From: JACQFZ01 sp041485885
Lineage (GTDB): Bacteria; Pseudomonadota; Gammaproteobacteria; Acidiferrobacterales; Sulfurifustaceae
Assembly (NCBI GenBank): GCA_041485885.1
Contig: JBGPKL010000004.1
Location: forward strand, 62,001-126,000
Length of the DNA stretch: 64,000 nucleotides
Reading direction: 5' to 3'
The translations under genes were made by a program, and so were the position numbers. The notes below the pieces were generated by a model that worked only from the letters and a program-made list of their open reading frames with translations, made no database searches and was not told the DNA's origin. This document shows positions 1 to 9,216 of this stretch, piece by piece; positions within the stretch are counted from its first letter, which is position 1; each line of letters opens with the position of its first letter.

Positions 1-82
1 CCATAGGTTCAAACAAGGTCGATAGAACACACAGTCAAATCGAAACCGCCATATGTGCTAAAGGCAACGGATCTCGACTACG

Positions 83-685
83 GTGCTTTACCTTCTTCGT
101 CATGGCGAAACTGAATGGAATCGGATGAAGCGCAGGCAGGGTCGGGTCGATTCGCCGTTGACGGCGCTCGGCGTTACGCAGGCCAAGGCGTGCGGCCTGG
201 TGCTTCGCAAAGAAATATCGGATTTATCCGAAGCCGTCTTGTACACCAGTCCGCTCGGACGGGCGCGAACGACGGCCGAGATAATTCGAGCTTGTCTCGA
301 TCTCCCGCCGGATCGTGTGGTCGTCGAGGAATGTCTGGCGGAGCATGATTACGGCGAGTGGCAGGGATTGACCAACGACCAAGTCGATGCGCTTTACCCG
401 GGCTTGCGTGCCCAACGCGAGCGCGACAAGTGGAACTACGTCGTTCCCGGCGGCGAGAGCTACGCAATACTGGAACGGCGGCTCTTGCCGTGGATGACGT
501 CGCATCGCGAAGCGACCACCGCCATCGCCGTCGTTCACGATATGGTTAGTCGCGTGCTGCGCGGTATCTATCTTGCGCTCGAGCCGTCTCAGACACTCGT
601 GCTCGATCACCCCCATAGCCGGATATATAAGTTGTCGAACGGCGATGTTTCGGTGCTCGACGCGCAAGCGCACTGTTCTCAGTAG
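83..685 (+). CDS. Histidine phosphatase (phosphoglycerate mutase-like) family protein
   Basis: A 200-residue protein of the histidine phosphatase superfamily, which removes phosphate from small molecules through a phospho-histidine intermediate. The catalytic motif LRHGETEWN sits at residues 5-13, the acid-bearing segment EHDYGEWQG near 88-96, and the second active-site histidine in AVVHDM near 150, where most relatives have SHG. Length matches CobC/GpmB-type members. The start is a GTG at 83, which places the RHG strand directly at the N-terminus as usual. The substrate cannot be read from sequence. It is convergent with the large copper oxidase gene and separated from it by a GC-rich hairpin. 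Confidence 0.85.
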   Translation: MLYLLRHGETEWNRMKRRQGRVDSPLTALGVTQAKACGLVLRKEISDLSEAVLYTSPLGRARTTAEIIRACLDLPPDRVVVEECLAEHDYGEWQGLTNDQVDALYPGLRAQRERDKWNYVVPGGESYAILERRLLPWMTSHREATTAIAVVHDMVSRVLRGIYLALEPSQTLVLDHPHSRIYKLSNGDVSVLDAQAHCSQ

Positions 686-695
686 GCGCGAGCGA

Positions 696-727
696 GCGGG
701 ACGCGCGCAAATAGGTGCGCGTCCCGC
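696..727. terminator. GC-rich hairpin between convergent genes
   Basis: A perfect 11-bp inverted repeat (GCGGGACGCGC / GCGCGTCCCGC) with a 10-nt loop lies between two convergent stop codons. There is no clear T-run, so it is a likely bidirectional transcription barrier rather than a textbook intrinsic terminator. Confidence 0.5.
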
Positions 728-736
728 CGCAAGCGT

Positions 737-3700
737 TCAACCGACCCCGAACACTTCGACGCTGCGGATTCCCGCTAGCAAGCCGCCTTGCGCCACGACG
801 GTCTGCGCGCCGGTGGTCGGCTCGATGCGGATGAGCTTGTCTCCCGCCATGTCGACGACCAGGATTTTGCCGTTGGCGTCAACTGCGATGTCGACCGGTG
901 ATTTCAAATGGCCGCCCGCGGAAATCACGTGCTGATGACCGTTCGCCGGGTCGACGTGGATCACCGCGTCGGCGCCGAAATCGACGACGAGCAAGTGACC
1001 GTCCTTCGACAACGCAATACCGCTCGGGCTGATCAGGTGCCCGCCTTGCGACACCACGGTCTCGGCGCCGGTGTTCTTGTCGACACGAATCACCATCGGC
1101 GTGCCGAGATGGCTGACGTAGAAGTGCCCGTCCTTGCCGATCACTACGCCGGTCGGCCCATCGCCGAAGTGAGTGCCGGTGTTGAACTTGGTAATCGTGC
1201 CGTTGTCGTGATCGACGAGGAACAAACCGCTCGGTGTCGCCGACGGAAGATTGACCACCGCGTACCTGCCGTCCGCGCGTACCGCCGCGTCCTGATACAA
1301 CCAGCCGTTGTTGATGATGACATGCTGCGCGCCGCTCGCGGGAACGACATGAATCACTTTTCCGCTGTCGGTGACGACGACGATGTGTGGATGCGCGTCG
1401 AACGCGATGCCGAGCGCGTTCTGGATGTCGCCGCCCTCGGTGATGATGCTCGCCGCCGCGCTGATCGGATCGACGCGCACCACGCGGTTACCCGTGCCGA
1501 CCACGATGTCGCCGCGCTTAAGCGCCGGCTCCGGCGGTTTGGTGGGCGCTAGCACGTGCACCCAACTTGCCACCGACGGTACGCCGCGCTGGTTCACCAC
1601 GAACAGCATGTAGTAACCGGGCGGCACCAGGTTCGGATTCTCCGGCATGTGCGCGTTTAGTTTGCACACGCCGCTACGACGAAACGGTATGTCGACCAAT
1701 CGCTGATCGCTGTCGTACGAGTGCGTCGTCGCCATCGGCCGGATCAAACTGATCCACTTGATGTCGCCGGCGTTCGGCACGTGCACGGTGAACGACGCAC
1801 CGAGCGTGACCTGCTGCGGCGCTTGCTCGATGCACGGACGCGGGCCGCGGAACAGATACGGCGGATGATAGATTTCGATTCGCATCTCGTCGTTACGCCG
1901 GCTCGGGTTGGAGCCGGCGGTCAGCACGCGCGCGTCCGGTAGCAACAGCGCGACCGAGTGATACATGCGCGGCACGCGCGCCCGCGCGCCGGTCAGCCAG
2001 GTGTTGGTCGCCGGATCATAGATCTCCGCCTCGGTCGACGCGGTCAGCGCGTTTTCGGCGATACCGCTGCCGCCGGTCGCGACCACCGTGCGGTCCGGCA
2101 GGATCACCGCGTTGACGTGGATGCGATTGCGCAGCATCGAGGGCGCGGCGATGTACTTCGGGCTCGGCGCGTCGGTGTCGATGATGTGCACGGCGTTGAT
2201 GCTCGTACCGCCGCCGCCCATCACCATGATCTTTTGATCTTGTGCCGGCGGCAGCAGCACGGTCGCGCCTTGATCGCGTGCGCCGAAATTGAAGCTCCCC
2301 GGAATGGCGGCCGGCGGCAGCGGCGCGTAGGCGCCGGTGATCGGATTCAAAAAGCCGGGCTGCATGCCCGAACCGCCGAGTCGCATGCCGGAGTGAAACA
2401 CGCGCCCGTCTTTCAAGAGATGCAAATGTGGATAGAGCGGCCAGCCGATTCCGGGTCCGGCGACGCTCCAGCCGGTCGGGTTGCTGTAGATTTCGTTTTC
2501 CGGGCTACCGCCGCCCGAGGCCACCAAGCCGCGGCCGTCGCCGAGCGTCATCAGCGTCGGATACCAGCGGCCGTTTTTCATCGAGTGCACGAACGTCCAC
2601 TGCTCGCTGATCGGATCGAAGAGCAGCGCGCTACTCAGCCCCACGAACGGGTCATAGCGCTTGGTGCCGCCGCCGACGAGCACGCGCCCATCGGGCAGGA
2701 TCGTCTGACCGGCGCAGAACACATCGGTCGGCGTCGGCGGTATGGTGAAGCCGCCGTTCTCGTAGTCGTACACGGCGCTGCGAAAGCCGGTCGTGTACAG
2801 CTCGTCGTTACCGGAGCCGGCGAAGAAAAGAATCTTCCCGGTGTGCATCAATGCCGCGTGCACCGTAAGGATCGGCGCTTCGCAAGGGAGCATCTCCCAG
2901 TAACCCTTCTTCGCGGCGTCGACGGGATCGAGCGCCGGCTGTGCCGGCACGATCATTGGTTCGGGGGGCGGCATGTGCTCGGGCATGGGGCCGAGCGTAT
3001 GGATGTGCTCCTGCACCAGCATGATGTGCTCGGGCACGAGGTCGAATACAGAAGCCGGTGTCGGCAGCGGCGTGGACGCCGGCGTCGGTGTATCGTGGCC
3101 GTGTGCGAGTACCGGTGCCGGAGCGAGTGCGTCATGCATGTGCATCGGCGTGGCGCCGACCGTCGCAACGTGCGTGTGATCGCCGCCGGCCGGTGGCATC
3201 GGGATCTGGGGTCGGTGCGCGGCGAAGCAGCGTTTTAAATCCACCCACGCGCAATCGGTGCCGCAACAGTTCATCGGCAGCACCAACTCCGTTTGTTTTA
3301 GCACCGCGTCGGTGATCCATAACTTCTGCTGCGCCCGCACGAGGCCGGCGAGCCCCGACATCATGTGTTCTTCGATATGGCAGTGGAACAAGAAGTCGGC
3401 GCACACCGTGATCCGGCACGCATCGCGCGGCGGGCAGCACTGTAACTGCTCGAGCTCGCACGGCAGTCGCACCGCCGGCGGCACTTCGGTGTCGATGACG
3501 AACGCTTCGACCGGGCTCAGTGCGTGCACGTCGCTCGCGCCGGCGGGCGGGGCCGGCAGTTGCCAGCGCGCCGAGTGCGGATGGAAGTTGTGCCACACGC
3601 TGCCCACGTCGAGATTGAACAGGTACCAGCGAATCGTCTCGCCGGAATTGCCGGTGACGATCGGTGTGTTGCCGACATACGCGCGGCCGTTCAGGCAGAA

Positions 3701-4636
3701 CGTCTGATTGCCGCCGCCGCTCGCGAACACGATGTGCTGGTTCGAGCCGTGGTTGGTCCACACCACCTCGGTGCCGGCGGTGACAGTGATATCGGGCGGC
3801 GTGAATTTGTTGTCCTCGATCTTAATGTCCACCGGCACCGCGCTCGGCGCGCCCGCCACGACCCGCACGCGGCCGGCCATGCTGGCGCCGTGAATGCGAC
3901 AGATGTAATCGCAGATTTCGCCGGCGTCCGGGAACGTGAAATGGAAGGTTTGACCGTTCGACAGCGTGTTGCTCTCGAACTTGCAGTGGCCGAGGACATC
4001 CGCCATCGCGTGCACGAACAGCGGCACCTCGTGATCGACGCACCGCGCTTTCGGGTCGCGCACGATGAGGCCGCCGAAGAGCCCGCGGTTGACGTTCGCT
4101 TGCACGTTACGCACGTGATCGTGGAACGGCCACGCGCCGATCATCTCCTCGGTCACATCGAACACGTAGGTCCAGCTCTCGCCCGGCAGGATCTCGTCGC
4201 TGCGGCGGCCGTCCTTGTACGCCACGCCTCGGGGCCACGCGCCGTCGGAATCGATCCCGTAGCGCAGGCCGTGCAGGTGAAAACTGTGGCAGTCGTGCGG
4301 ATCGGCGTTGCGCACGTGAATCCGCAGGTGCTCGCCCGGGCGCGCCCAGATGACGGCGCCCGGTACACGCCGGTTCCACGGCGGCTCGGTCGTGTCGGAA
4401 GGCACGAGCGGCGCCGTGTTAGGCGTCGTATAGTCCGGATCGAGGTATTCGCGATACACGACCGCGTCGACGCTAGCCTGCAGGATCTCGTCGGCTGGGA
4501 TGCGGCCGAGCTCGTGTCCCTCGTTGAACTGGCAATCGCGCCCGTAGCGCCGAGCACACAGGAGCGGTGCGAGCGGGCTGTAGTCGGCCAACGGTTCGAT
4601 TTGAAGAAAGATGTCGCGCGGCGTGCAGGTTTCCAT
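737..4636 (-). CDS. Multicopper oxidase - galactose/glyoxal oxidase-like (kelch + DUF1929) - NHL propeller fusion
   Basis: A 1299-residue fusion. Residues 60-440 are cupredoxin domains of a multicopper oxidase with copper-ligand clusters at FHLHG (119-123), FHDH (171-174), WHNFHPHS (348-355) and FHCHIEEHMMSGL (417-429), plus an internal blue-copper-like CRIHGASM (246-253). Residues 480-565 form a linker rich in His, Met and Pro. Residues 590-920 are a kelch propeller and 920-1030 a DUF1929 E-set domain, as in galactose/glyoxal oxidases; the copper-radical residues are all recognisable: Cys641 (FCAG), Tyr692 (RWYPT), Tyr892-His893 (MYHS) and His972 (TTHSY). Residues 1040-1299 hold NHL-type repeats. 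No signal peptide is visible at the annotated start (METCTPRDIF). It is divergent from the CitE-like gene. Inferred activity: oxidation of alcohols or aldehydes to H2O2 by one module and O2 reduction by the other; the substrate is unknown. Confidence 0.85.
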   Translation of the reverse strand: METCTPRDIFLQIEPLADYSPLAPLLCARRYGRDCQFNEGHELGRIPADEILQASVDAVVYREYLDPDYTTPNTAPLVPSDTTEPPWNRRVPGAVIWARPGEHLRIHVRNADPHDCHSFHLHGLRYGIDSDGAWPRGVAYKDGRRSDEILPGESWTYVFDVTEEMIGAWPFHDHVRNVQANVNRGLFGGLIVRDPKARCVDHEVPLFVHAMADVLGHCKFESNTLSNGQTFHFTFPDAGEICDYICRIHGASMAGRVRVVAGAPSAVPVDIKIEDNKFTPPDITVTAGTEVVWTNHGSNQHIVFASGGGNQTFCLNGRAYVGNTPIVTGNSGETIRWYLFNLDVGSVWHNFHPHSARWQLPAPPAGASDVHALSPVEAFVIDTEVPPAVRLPCELEQLQCCPPRDACRITVCADFLFHCHIEEHMMSGLAGLVRAQQKLWITDAVLKQTELVLPMNCCGTDCAWVDLKRCFAAHRPQIPMPPAGGDHTHVATVGATPMHMHDALAPAPVLAHGHDTPTPASTPLPTPASVFDLVPEHIMLVQEHIHTLGPMPEHMPPPEPMIVPAQPALDPVDAAKKGYWEMLPCEAPILTVHAALMHTGKILFFAGSGNDELYTTGFRSAVYDYENGGFTIPPTPTDVFCAGQTILPDGRVLVGGGTKRYDPFVGLSSALLFDPISEQWTFVHSMKNGRWYPTLMTLGDGRGLVASGGGSPENEIYSNPTGWSVAGPGIGWPLYPHLHLLKDGRVFHSGMRLGGSGMQPGFLNPITGAYAPLPPAAIPGSFNFGARDQGATVLLPPAQDQKIMVMGGGGTSINAVHIIDTDAPSPKYIAAPSMLRNRIHVNAVILPDRTVVATGGSGIAENALTASTEAEIYDPATNTWLTGARARVPRMYHSVALLLPDARVLTAGSNPSRRNDEMRIEIYHPPYLFRGPRPCIEQAPQQVTLGASFTVHVPNAGDIKWISLIRPMATTHSYDSDQRLVDIPFRRSGVCKLNAHMPENPNLVPPGYYMLFVVNQRGVPSVASWVHVLAPTKPPEPALKRGDIVVGTGNRVVRVDPISAAASIITEGGDIQNALGIAFDAHPHIVVVTDSGKVIHVVPASGAQHVIINNGWLYQDAAVRADGRYAVVNLPSATPSGLFLVDHDNGTITKFNTGTHFGDGPTGVVIGKDGHFYVSHLGTPMVIRVDKNTGAETVVSQGGHLISPSGIALSKDGHLLVVDFGADAVIHVDPANGHQHVISAGGHLKSPVDIAVDANGKILVVDMAGDKLIRIEPTTGAQTVVAQGGLLAGIRSVEVFGVG

Positions 4637-4857
4637 TATTTACCCTCCGATGGTTGTTGTTCGCCCGATGACCCGCGCCTGGCGGCGCGAGTCGTAGGAC
4701 TCGGCTCGTGCCTGCCGATATTAAACGCATCGCCGAGCGGCGCGCTAGTCCCGCGAGTTCACCGCGGCGACTTGAAGCGCGCTCGTTGCCATCGGAGAAA
4801 AGGTGGTGCTATTGGAAGAGCTGTTGTTATCATTGCGAATCGATGACGCGGCGGTAC

Positions 4858-4879
4858 GGTTCGCCGGAGCCGGCGAACC
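4858..4879. promoter_or_regulatory. Perfect palindrome in the divergent intergenic region
   Basis: A 10-bp perfect inverted repeat (GGTTCGCCGG / CCGGCGAACC) with a 2-nt spacer lies in the 367-bp region between the divergent copper oxidase and CitE-like genes. It could be an operator for a dimeric regulator or an attenuator hairpin upstream of the lyase gene. There is no gene in this region. Confidence 0.35.
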
Positions 4880-5003
4880 AAACCTTAATCCCGCGTCGCG
4901 CGAATCCCGAGCGTATCGCCTCGCGAGGAGAGACCTCGACCGGGCGTCGTCAAGACGGATTGGCGTAACAAAGACCTATCGCGCTCTAACAACGGAGAAC
5001 CCC

Positions 5004-5909
5004 ATGCCTACGCGGCTGCGCCGATCCGAGCTCTCCACGCCCGGGAGCAGCGAAAAAATGATGGTGAAAGCGGCGGCGAGCGCCGCCGATCTCGTATTTC
5101 TCGATCTCGAAGATTCCGTGGCGCCCAAAGAAAAGGTGCCGGCGCGAGCCAAGGTCGTCAACGCGCTCAAGACGCTTGATTGGGGGAAGAAGACGCGGGC
5201 GGTGCGCATCAATAATCTCGAGACGGAGTACGCGTATCAGGACGTCATCGAGGTCGTGGAACAGGCGGGCGAGTATCTTGACTTGCTGATCGTTCCGAAA
5301 GTCAAAAGCGCGAAGGACGTGTGGTGGGTCGATGTGTTGCTTACGCAGATCGAGACGCGGCTCGGCATCAAAAAGCGAATCGGCCTGGAAGTGTTGATCG
5401 AAGAGGTGGAAGCGATGATCAACGCCGAAGAGATCGCGCGCGCTTCGCCGCGCCTGGAAGCGCTCATCTTCGGCCCGGGCGATTACTCCGCGTCGCAGGG
5501 CGTCGACACGCGCGCGATCGGCGAGGGTAGTGTCGACTATCCGGGCGACGTGTGGCACTACGCGCGCAACAAAGTCATCATCGCCGCGCGCGCCGCCGGC
5601 ATCGATATGATCGACGGGCCGTTCGCGGCGTTCAAGAATCCCGATGGCTTTCGCCGCGAGTGCGTGCGCGCCCGCACTTTGGGCGCCGTTGGCAAGTGGG
5701 CGATCCATCCGAGCCAGATCGAGATTGCGAACGAGGCATTCTCACCGACGCGCGAGCAAGTCGAGCGCGCGCGCAAGCTCGCCGCCGCGTATGCCGAAGC
5801 CGAGGCGGCGGGGCTCGGCGCGGTGGCGGTCGATGGCACCATGGTCGATATCGCGTCGATCCGCATTCTGCGCAACACGCTTAAGAGAGCCGAATTGATC
5901 GGTCTGTAA
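5004..5909 (+). CDS. HpcH/HpaI aldolase / citrate lyase beta (CitE-like) CoA-ester lyase
   Basis: A 301-residue TIM-barrel lyase of the CitE / malyl-CoA lyase group, which cleaves or forms C-C bonds in acyl-CoA esters with Mg2+. Visible motifs are FLDLEDSVAPKEK near 31-43 (metal and substrate site), the RINN segment near 70, GLEVLIEE near 130 and GKWAIHPSQIEIAN near 230. The frame is open further upstream, but the ATG at 5004 with GGAG 6-9 nt before it and the conserved MPTRLRRSELSTPG N-terminus decide the start. The length fits L-malyl-CoA / beta-methylmalyl-CoA lyases (about 300-320). It is followed after 7 nt by a transporter gene, so the two are probably co-transcribed. The exact CoA ester is not known. 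Confidence 0.85.
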   Translation: MPTRLRRSELSTPGSSEKMMVKAAASAADLVFLDLEDSVAPKEKVPARAKVVNALKTLDWGKKTRAVRINNLETEYAYQDVIEVVEQAGEYLDLLIVPKVKSAKDVWWVDVLLTQIETRLGIKKRIGLEVLIEEVEAMINAEEIARASPRLEALIFGPGDYSASQGVDTRAIGEGSVDYPGDVWHYARNKVIIAARAAGIDMIDGPFAAFKNPDGFRRECVRARTLGAVGKWAIHPSQIEIANEAFSPTREQVERARKLAAAYAEAEAAGLGAVAVDGTMVDIASIRILRNTLKRAELIGL

Positions 5910-5916
5910 GCCGCGC

Positions 5917-7314
5917 ATGACGCTCCCTCTCGGCGTTTCATCGCAGGCCCGCATCGCGTGCCTGACCGGCGCGCTCGTGTGTATGTTCGCGTCCACGCCC
6001 GTTTGGGCCGAGACGGAACATGCGCCCGCGTTGCTCGGCGTGCCGCTTGATTTCATCCTCTTCGCGCTGACGCTCATCGGCGTCGCTTTGTTTCATCGAC
6101 ACACGCTTCACGTGGCCCTCTCTGGTCTCGCCGCGATTACGATCTACAAGCTCCTGTTCACGGGATTCAAGGCCGGGCCCGGTATCGCGGGGCTAGGCGC
6201 TCATATGGGTCACGAAGCGGTGATGTTGTCGAATTTGCTTTTCCTGCTGCTCGGTTTCGCGTTGCTGTCGCGTCATTTCGAAGAGAGTCAGGTACCGGCG
6301 GCGCTGCCGCGGTTTCTGCCACGGGGATGGCGCGGCAGCTTCGTGCTGCTCGTGATGATTTTCGTGCTGTCGTCGTTTCTCGACAACATCGCGGCGGCGC
6401 TGATCGGCGGAACGATCGCCGCGAGCGTTTATCGACGCCAAGTGCACATCGGATTCCTCGCGGCGATCGTCGCCGCCTCGAACGCGGGCGGCGCGGGTAG
6501 CGTGGTCGGCGATACGACGACGACCATGATGTGGATCGCCGGCGTCAGTCCGCTCGAGGTGTTCGACGCGTACGCCGCCGCCGCGATCGCCTTGGTCGTG
6601 TGCGGAATCCCGGCGGCGCTGCAACAGGAACGGTTTGCGCCGATCCATCGCGACGCGGCGGCGGACGCCCAGGTCGATTGGGCGCACGTTGCGATCGTCG
6701 CGTTCGTTCTCATCATCGCGATCGTGACGAATGTCATCGTCAACAGCCGTTTCCATCATCTGGCGGACCGGTTTCCTTTCCTCGGTGTTTCCATATGGCT
6801 TGCGTTGTTGGTCGCCGTGCCTCTGCGCCAACCGCATTGGAGTCTGTTACCGGAGGCGTTCAAGGGCACTGTTTTTCTCCTCGCGCTGATCACGTGCGCC
6901 TCGATGATGCCGGTCGAAGAGCTGCCCGCCGCCGCTTGGCAAACCGCGTTGGGTCTCGGCTTCGTCTCGGCCGTATTCGATAACATTCCGCTCACGGCGC
7001 TCGCGCTCAAGCAAGGCGGCTACGATTGGGGATTCCTCGCCTACGCGGTCGGCTTCGGCGGTTCCATGATCTGGTTTGGCTCGAGCGCGGGCGTTGCCTT
7101 GTCGAATCTGTTTCCGGAGGCGAGGTCGGTGGGCACCTGGCTATGGCGCGGTTGGCACGTGACCGTCGCTTATGTCGTTGGGTTCTTTTTCATGTTGCTG
7201 CTGCTCGGTTGGCATCCCGACAGACATCATTTGAATGAGCCATCCTACGGAACCGCGACGGCGGCGATGAAAGTGCAGGTTCAAGCCGTCGCTGACGACA
7301 CGACGCGGCGATGA
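5917..7314 (+). CDS. Ion transporter superfamily permease (citrate transporter / NhaD / ArsB-like)
   Basis: A 465-residue membrane protein with an N-terminal signal-like helix and roughly 11 hydrophobic segments. The duplicated re-entrant loop signatures typical of the ion transporter superfamily are visible: SSFLDNIAAALIGGT followed by NAGGAGSVVGDTTTTMMW, and in the second half AVFDNIPLTALAL followed by WFGSSAGVALSN. These resemble the DN and G(S/D)TTT loops of NhaD-type Na+/H+ antiporters and SLC13-like carriers. It sits 7 nt behind the CitE-like gene and overlaps the next gene by 4 bp (ATGA), so it belongs to the same operon. The transported ion is not predictable; a sodium/proton or organic-anion role is plausible. 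Confidence 0.8.
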   Translation: MTLPLGVSSQARIACLTGALVCMFASTPVWAETEHAPALLGVPLDFILFALTLIGVALFHRHTLHVALSGLAAITIYKLLFTGFKAGPGIAGLGAHMGHEAVMLSNLLFLLLGFALLSRHFEESQVPAALPRFLPRGWRGSFVLLVMIFVLSSFLDNIAAALIGGTIAASVYRRQVHIGFLAAIVAASNAGGAGSVVGDTTTTMMWIAGVSPLEVFDAYAAAAIALVVCGIPAALQQERFAPIHRDAAADAQVDWAHVAIVAFVLIIAIVTNVIVNSRFHHLADRFPFLGVSIWLALLVAVPLRQPHWSLLPEAFKGTVFLLALITCASMMPVEELPAAAWQTALGLGFVSAVFDNIPLTALALKQGGYDWGFLAYAVGFGGSMIWFGSSAGVALSNLFPEARSVGTWLWRGWHVTVAYVVGFFFMLLLLGWHPDRHHLNEPSYGTATAAMKVQVQAVADDTTRR

Positions 7315-7820
7315 CGGAGCGCCTGTTTGTGGCGCTCTGGCCCGACGACGGCGTTCGCGCACAGCTCGCCGAGGCGTGCTCGCGACTTTCGCTCGAAGGC
7401 GGTCGTGTCATCGCGTCGCACAATCTGCACGTCACTATCGTTTTTCTCGGGAACGCGGACGCCGAGCGCCGCGTGTGTATCGAGCAAGCACTGGGATCGG
7501 TGCGCGGGAGCGCGTTTGATTTTACGTTCACGCACGTCGAATGGCGACGAAGGACGGGCATCGTCTGGTTGGCGGCGGACGAAGCTCCGGCGCCGCTTCT
7601 CGCCCTCGTGGCCGAACTTCGAACTGCGCTCGCCGCGTGCGCGCCCGAGTCGCGGCCGTATCGCCTGCACTTGACGCTCGCGCGCGACGTCGCGCAAGGA
7701 CCGCGTCGACAGGCGATCGCGCCGATTCGCTGGCGGACATGCGCGGTGACTCTCGCGTCGTCACGCCTTACGCCGAAGGGTTCCGAGTATTCTGTCGTGC
7801 GGCAGTGGCCGCTGGCGTAA
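7311..7820 (+). CDS. thpR: RNA 2',3'-cyclic 3'-phosphodiesterase
   Basis: A 169-residue 2H phosphoesterase. The two hallmark HxT/x motifs are visible: HVTIVFLG near residue 40 and HLTLARDV near 124, spaced as in ThpR/LigT. The family hydrolyses RNA 2',3'-cyclic phosphates to 2'-phosphomonoesters and can ligate tRNA halves in vitro. The start codon overlaps the transporter stop (ATGA), indicating translational coupling. The N-terminus MTERLFVALWPDD is typical. It is the last gene of the CitE-transporter-thpR operon and convergent with the HD-GYP gene. Confidence 0.85.
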   Translation: MTERLFVALWPDDGVRAQLAEACSRLSLEGGRVIASHNLHVTIVFLGNADAERRVCIEQALGSVRGSAFDFTFTHVEWRRRTGIVWLAADEAPAPLLALVAELRTALAACAPESRPYRLHLTLARDVAQGPRRQAIAPIRWRTCAVTLASSRLTPKGSEYSVVRQWPLA

Positions 7821-7867
7821 CCTCGCGTAGGCGGCGGCGGTGACGGCCGATTAGCTAACTCCGGTGC

Positions 7868-9142
7868 TCAGACGGAGACCGGAAGATAATCGACCGCATT
7901 AATGCCGAAGCTGCCGGCGGGCAACACATTGCGGATGAGCACGGCGTTCTCGCCGTGCGCCTCTTCGCTGACGAGGTCGATGATACGCGGCGAATGGTAC
8001 GGCTTTTTGCCGGCGTCGAGCACGAGCGCGACGCGCGGGCGCAAGCGGCGCAGACGGTTGACCGACACCACCACGCCGATGCTTCCGGTATTCATTTCCA
8101 CGACGCTGCCGATCGGGTAGATCCCCATGCACTGAATGAATTGCTCCACCAGCGTTTCATGAAAATCCTTGCGGCGCCATTCGTACATTTTTCTCAGCGC
8201 GTCGTGCGCCGACATCCCCTTGTGATACGAGCGATCGCTCGTGATGGCGTCGTAACTGTCGACGATCGCACCGATCTGTCCGAAGAGGCTGATATGCTGG
8301 CCCTTGAGACCCACGGAGTAACCGCTCCCGTCGAAGCGCTCGTGGTGCGAACGTGCGACCTCGATCGCGGGTGCCGGTATCCCAGGCGTACGGCTCAGGA
8401 TTTCGACGCCGCGGGGCACATGGGTCTTTATCAGCTCGAATTCCTCCGACGTGAGGCGGCCGGGTTTATTCAGCAATTCGACCGGAACCCTCATTTTGCC
8501 GATGTCATGCAGCAGCGCGCCTATGCCGAGGAGGTTCAGCTCTTCTCCCGAGAATTCCAGGTGCCGGCCGAAAGTGAGGGCGAGCACGCAAACGCGCAAG
8601 CTATGCTGCGAGGTGTACTCGTCTTTGTTCTTCAAGTGATTGAACCAGACGAGCGCGTCTGGATTGCGCAACACGCTTTGTACCATTCCCGCGACCGATT
8701 GCTTGGCGGTTTGCGAATCGAGGCTGCGGCCGAGACGCACGTCCTCGAGAATCGTGTCGACGAGAATTTTCGTTTTGCCGATCAGCTCGCGGGCTTGCGG
8801 CAGCTCGTTCTCAACGGACCACCGATCCAGATAGCGGGGCGGTTTGATCGCGGGAGTGTCCGCGAACTTATCCAGTATTTCGAAACCGATGCGTTTGGCG
8901 GCGAATTCGGTCGGGTCGGGGGCGCCCACCGTGGCAGGTTGGCGCGGCCGAGCCCGGCCATTCTCGTATTCGACGTCGGTTTCGATGTAAACGTACTTAC
9001 AGAGGTGCAGGAGCTCAGCGATCTCCTCTTCGGCTCGGATCTCGAAACCTTGGAATAGAAATCGGCTTTCGATCCATGGCCGATCGAGCTCGCTGACGTA
9101 CATCCCCGGCCGCAGATGCTGTATGCCGATCTTCTTTTTCAC
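7868..9142 (-). CDS. HD-GYP domain cyclic-di-GMP phosphodiesterase with DUF3391 N-terminus
   Basis: A 424-residue cytoplasmic protein. Residues 1-150 match the DUF3391 domain commonly found before HD-GYP (MKKKIGIQHLRPGMYVSEL). The HD-GYP domain follows, with HDIGKMRVP and HHERFDGSGY; the last motif is the GYP-type loop in a variant GSGY form. HD-GYP enzymes degrade cyclic-di-GMP and so affect motility and biofilm. It lies immediately downstream of soxB on the same strand with a short gap, but functional coupling to sulfur oxidation is not implied. Key metal-binding His and Asp residues appear intact, so it is probably active. Confidence 0.9.
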   Translation of the reverse strand: MKKKIGIQHLRPGMYVSELDRPWIESRFLFQGFEIRAEEEIAELLHLCKYVYIETDVEYENGRARPRQPATVGAPDPTEFAAKRIGFEILDKFADTPAIKPPRYLDRWSVENELPQARELIGKTKILVDTILEDVRLGRSLDSQTAKQSVAGMVQSVLRNPDALVWFNHLKNKDEYTSQHSLRVCVLALTFGRHLEFSGEELNLLGIGALLHDIGKMRVPVELLNKPGRLTSEEFELIKTHVPRGVEILSRTPGIPAPAIEVARSHHERFDGSGYSVGLKGQHISLFGQIGAIVDSYDAITSDRSYHKGMSAHDALRKMYEWRRKDFHETLVEQFIQCMGIYPIGSVVEMNTGSIGVVVSVNRLRRLRPRVALVLDAGKKPYHSPRIIDLVSEEAHGENAVLIRNVLPAGSFGINAVDYLPVSV

Positions 9143-9216
9143 AGCCTAAAAAGGTGCAAGAGTTGTGCCCGTAAGCCGCTAAAGCGCTGAAGAGCGGTCG
9201 CCTCGTCGCTATACCT

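Noticed and set aside
3524..4846. Long plus-strand frame opposite the copper oxidase fusion
   Set aside because: Arg/Val/His-rich text with no family motif, fully antisense to a gene with intact copper motifs; an artefact of GC-rich codon use.
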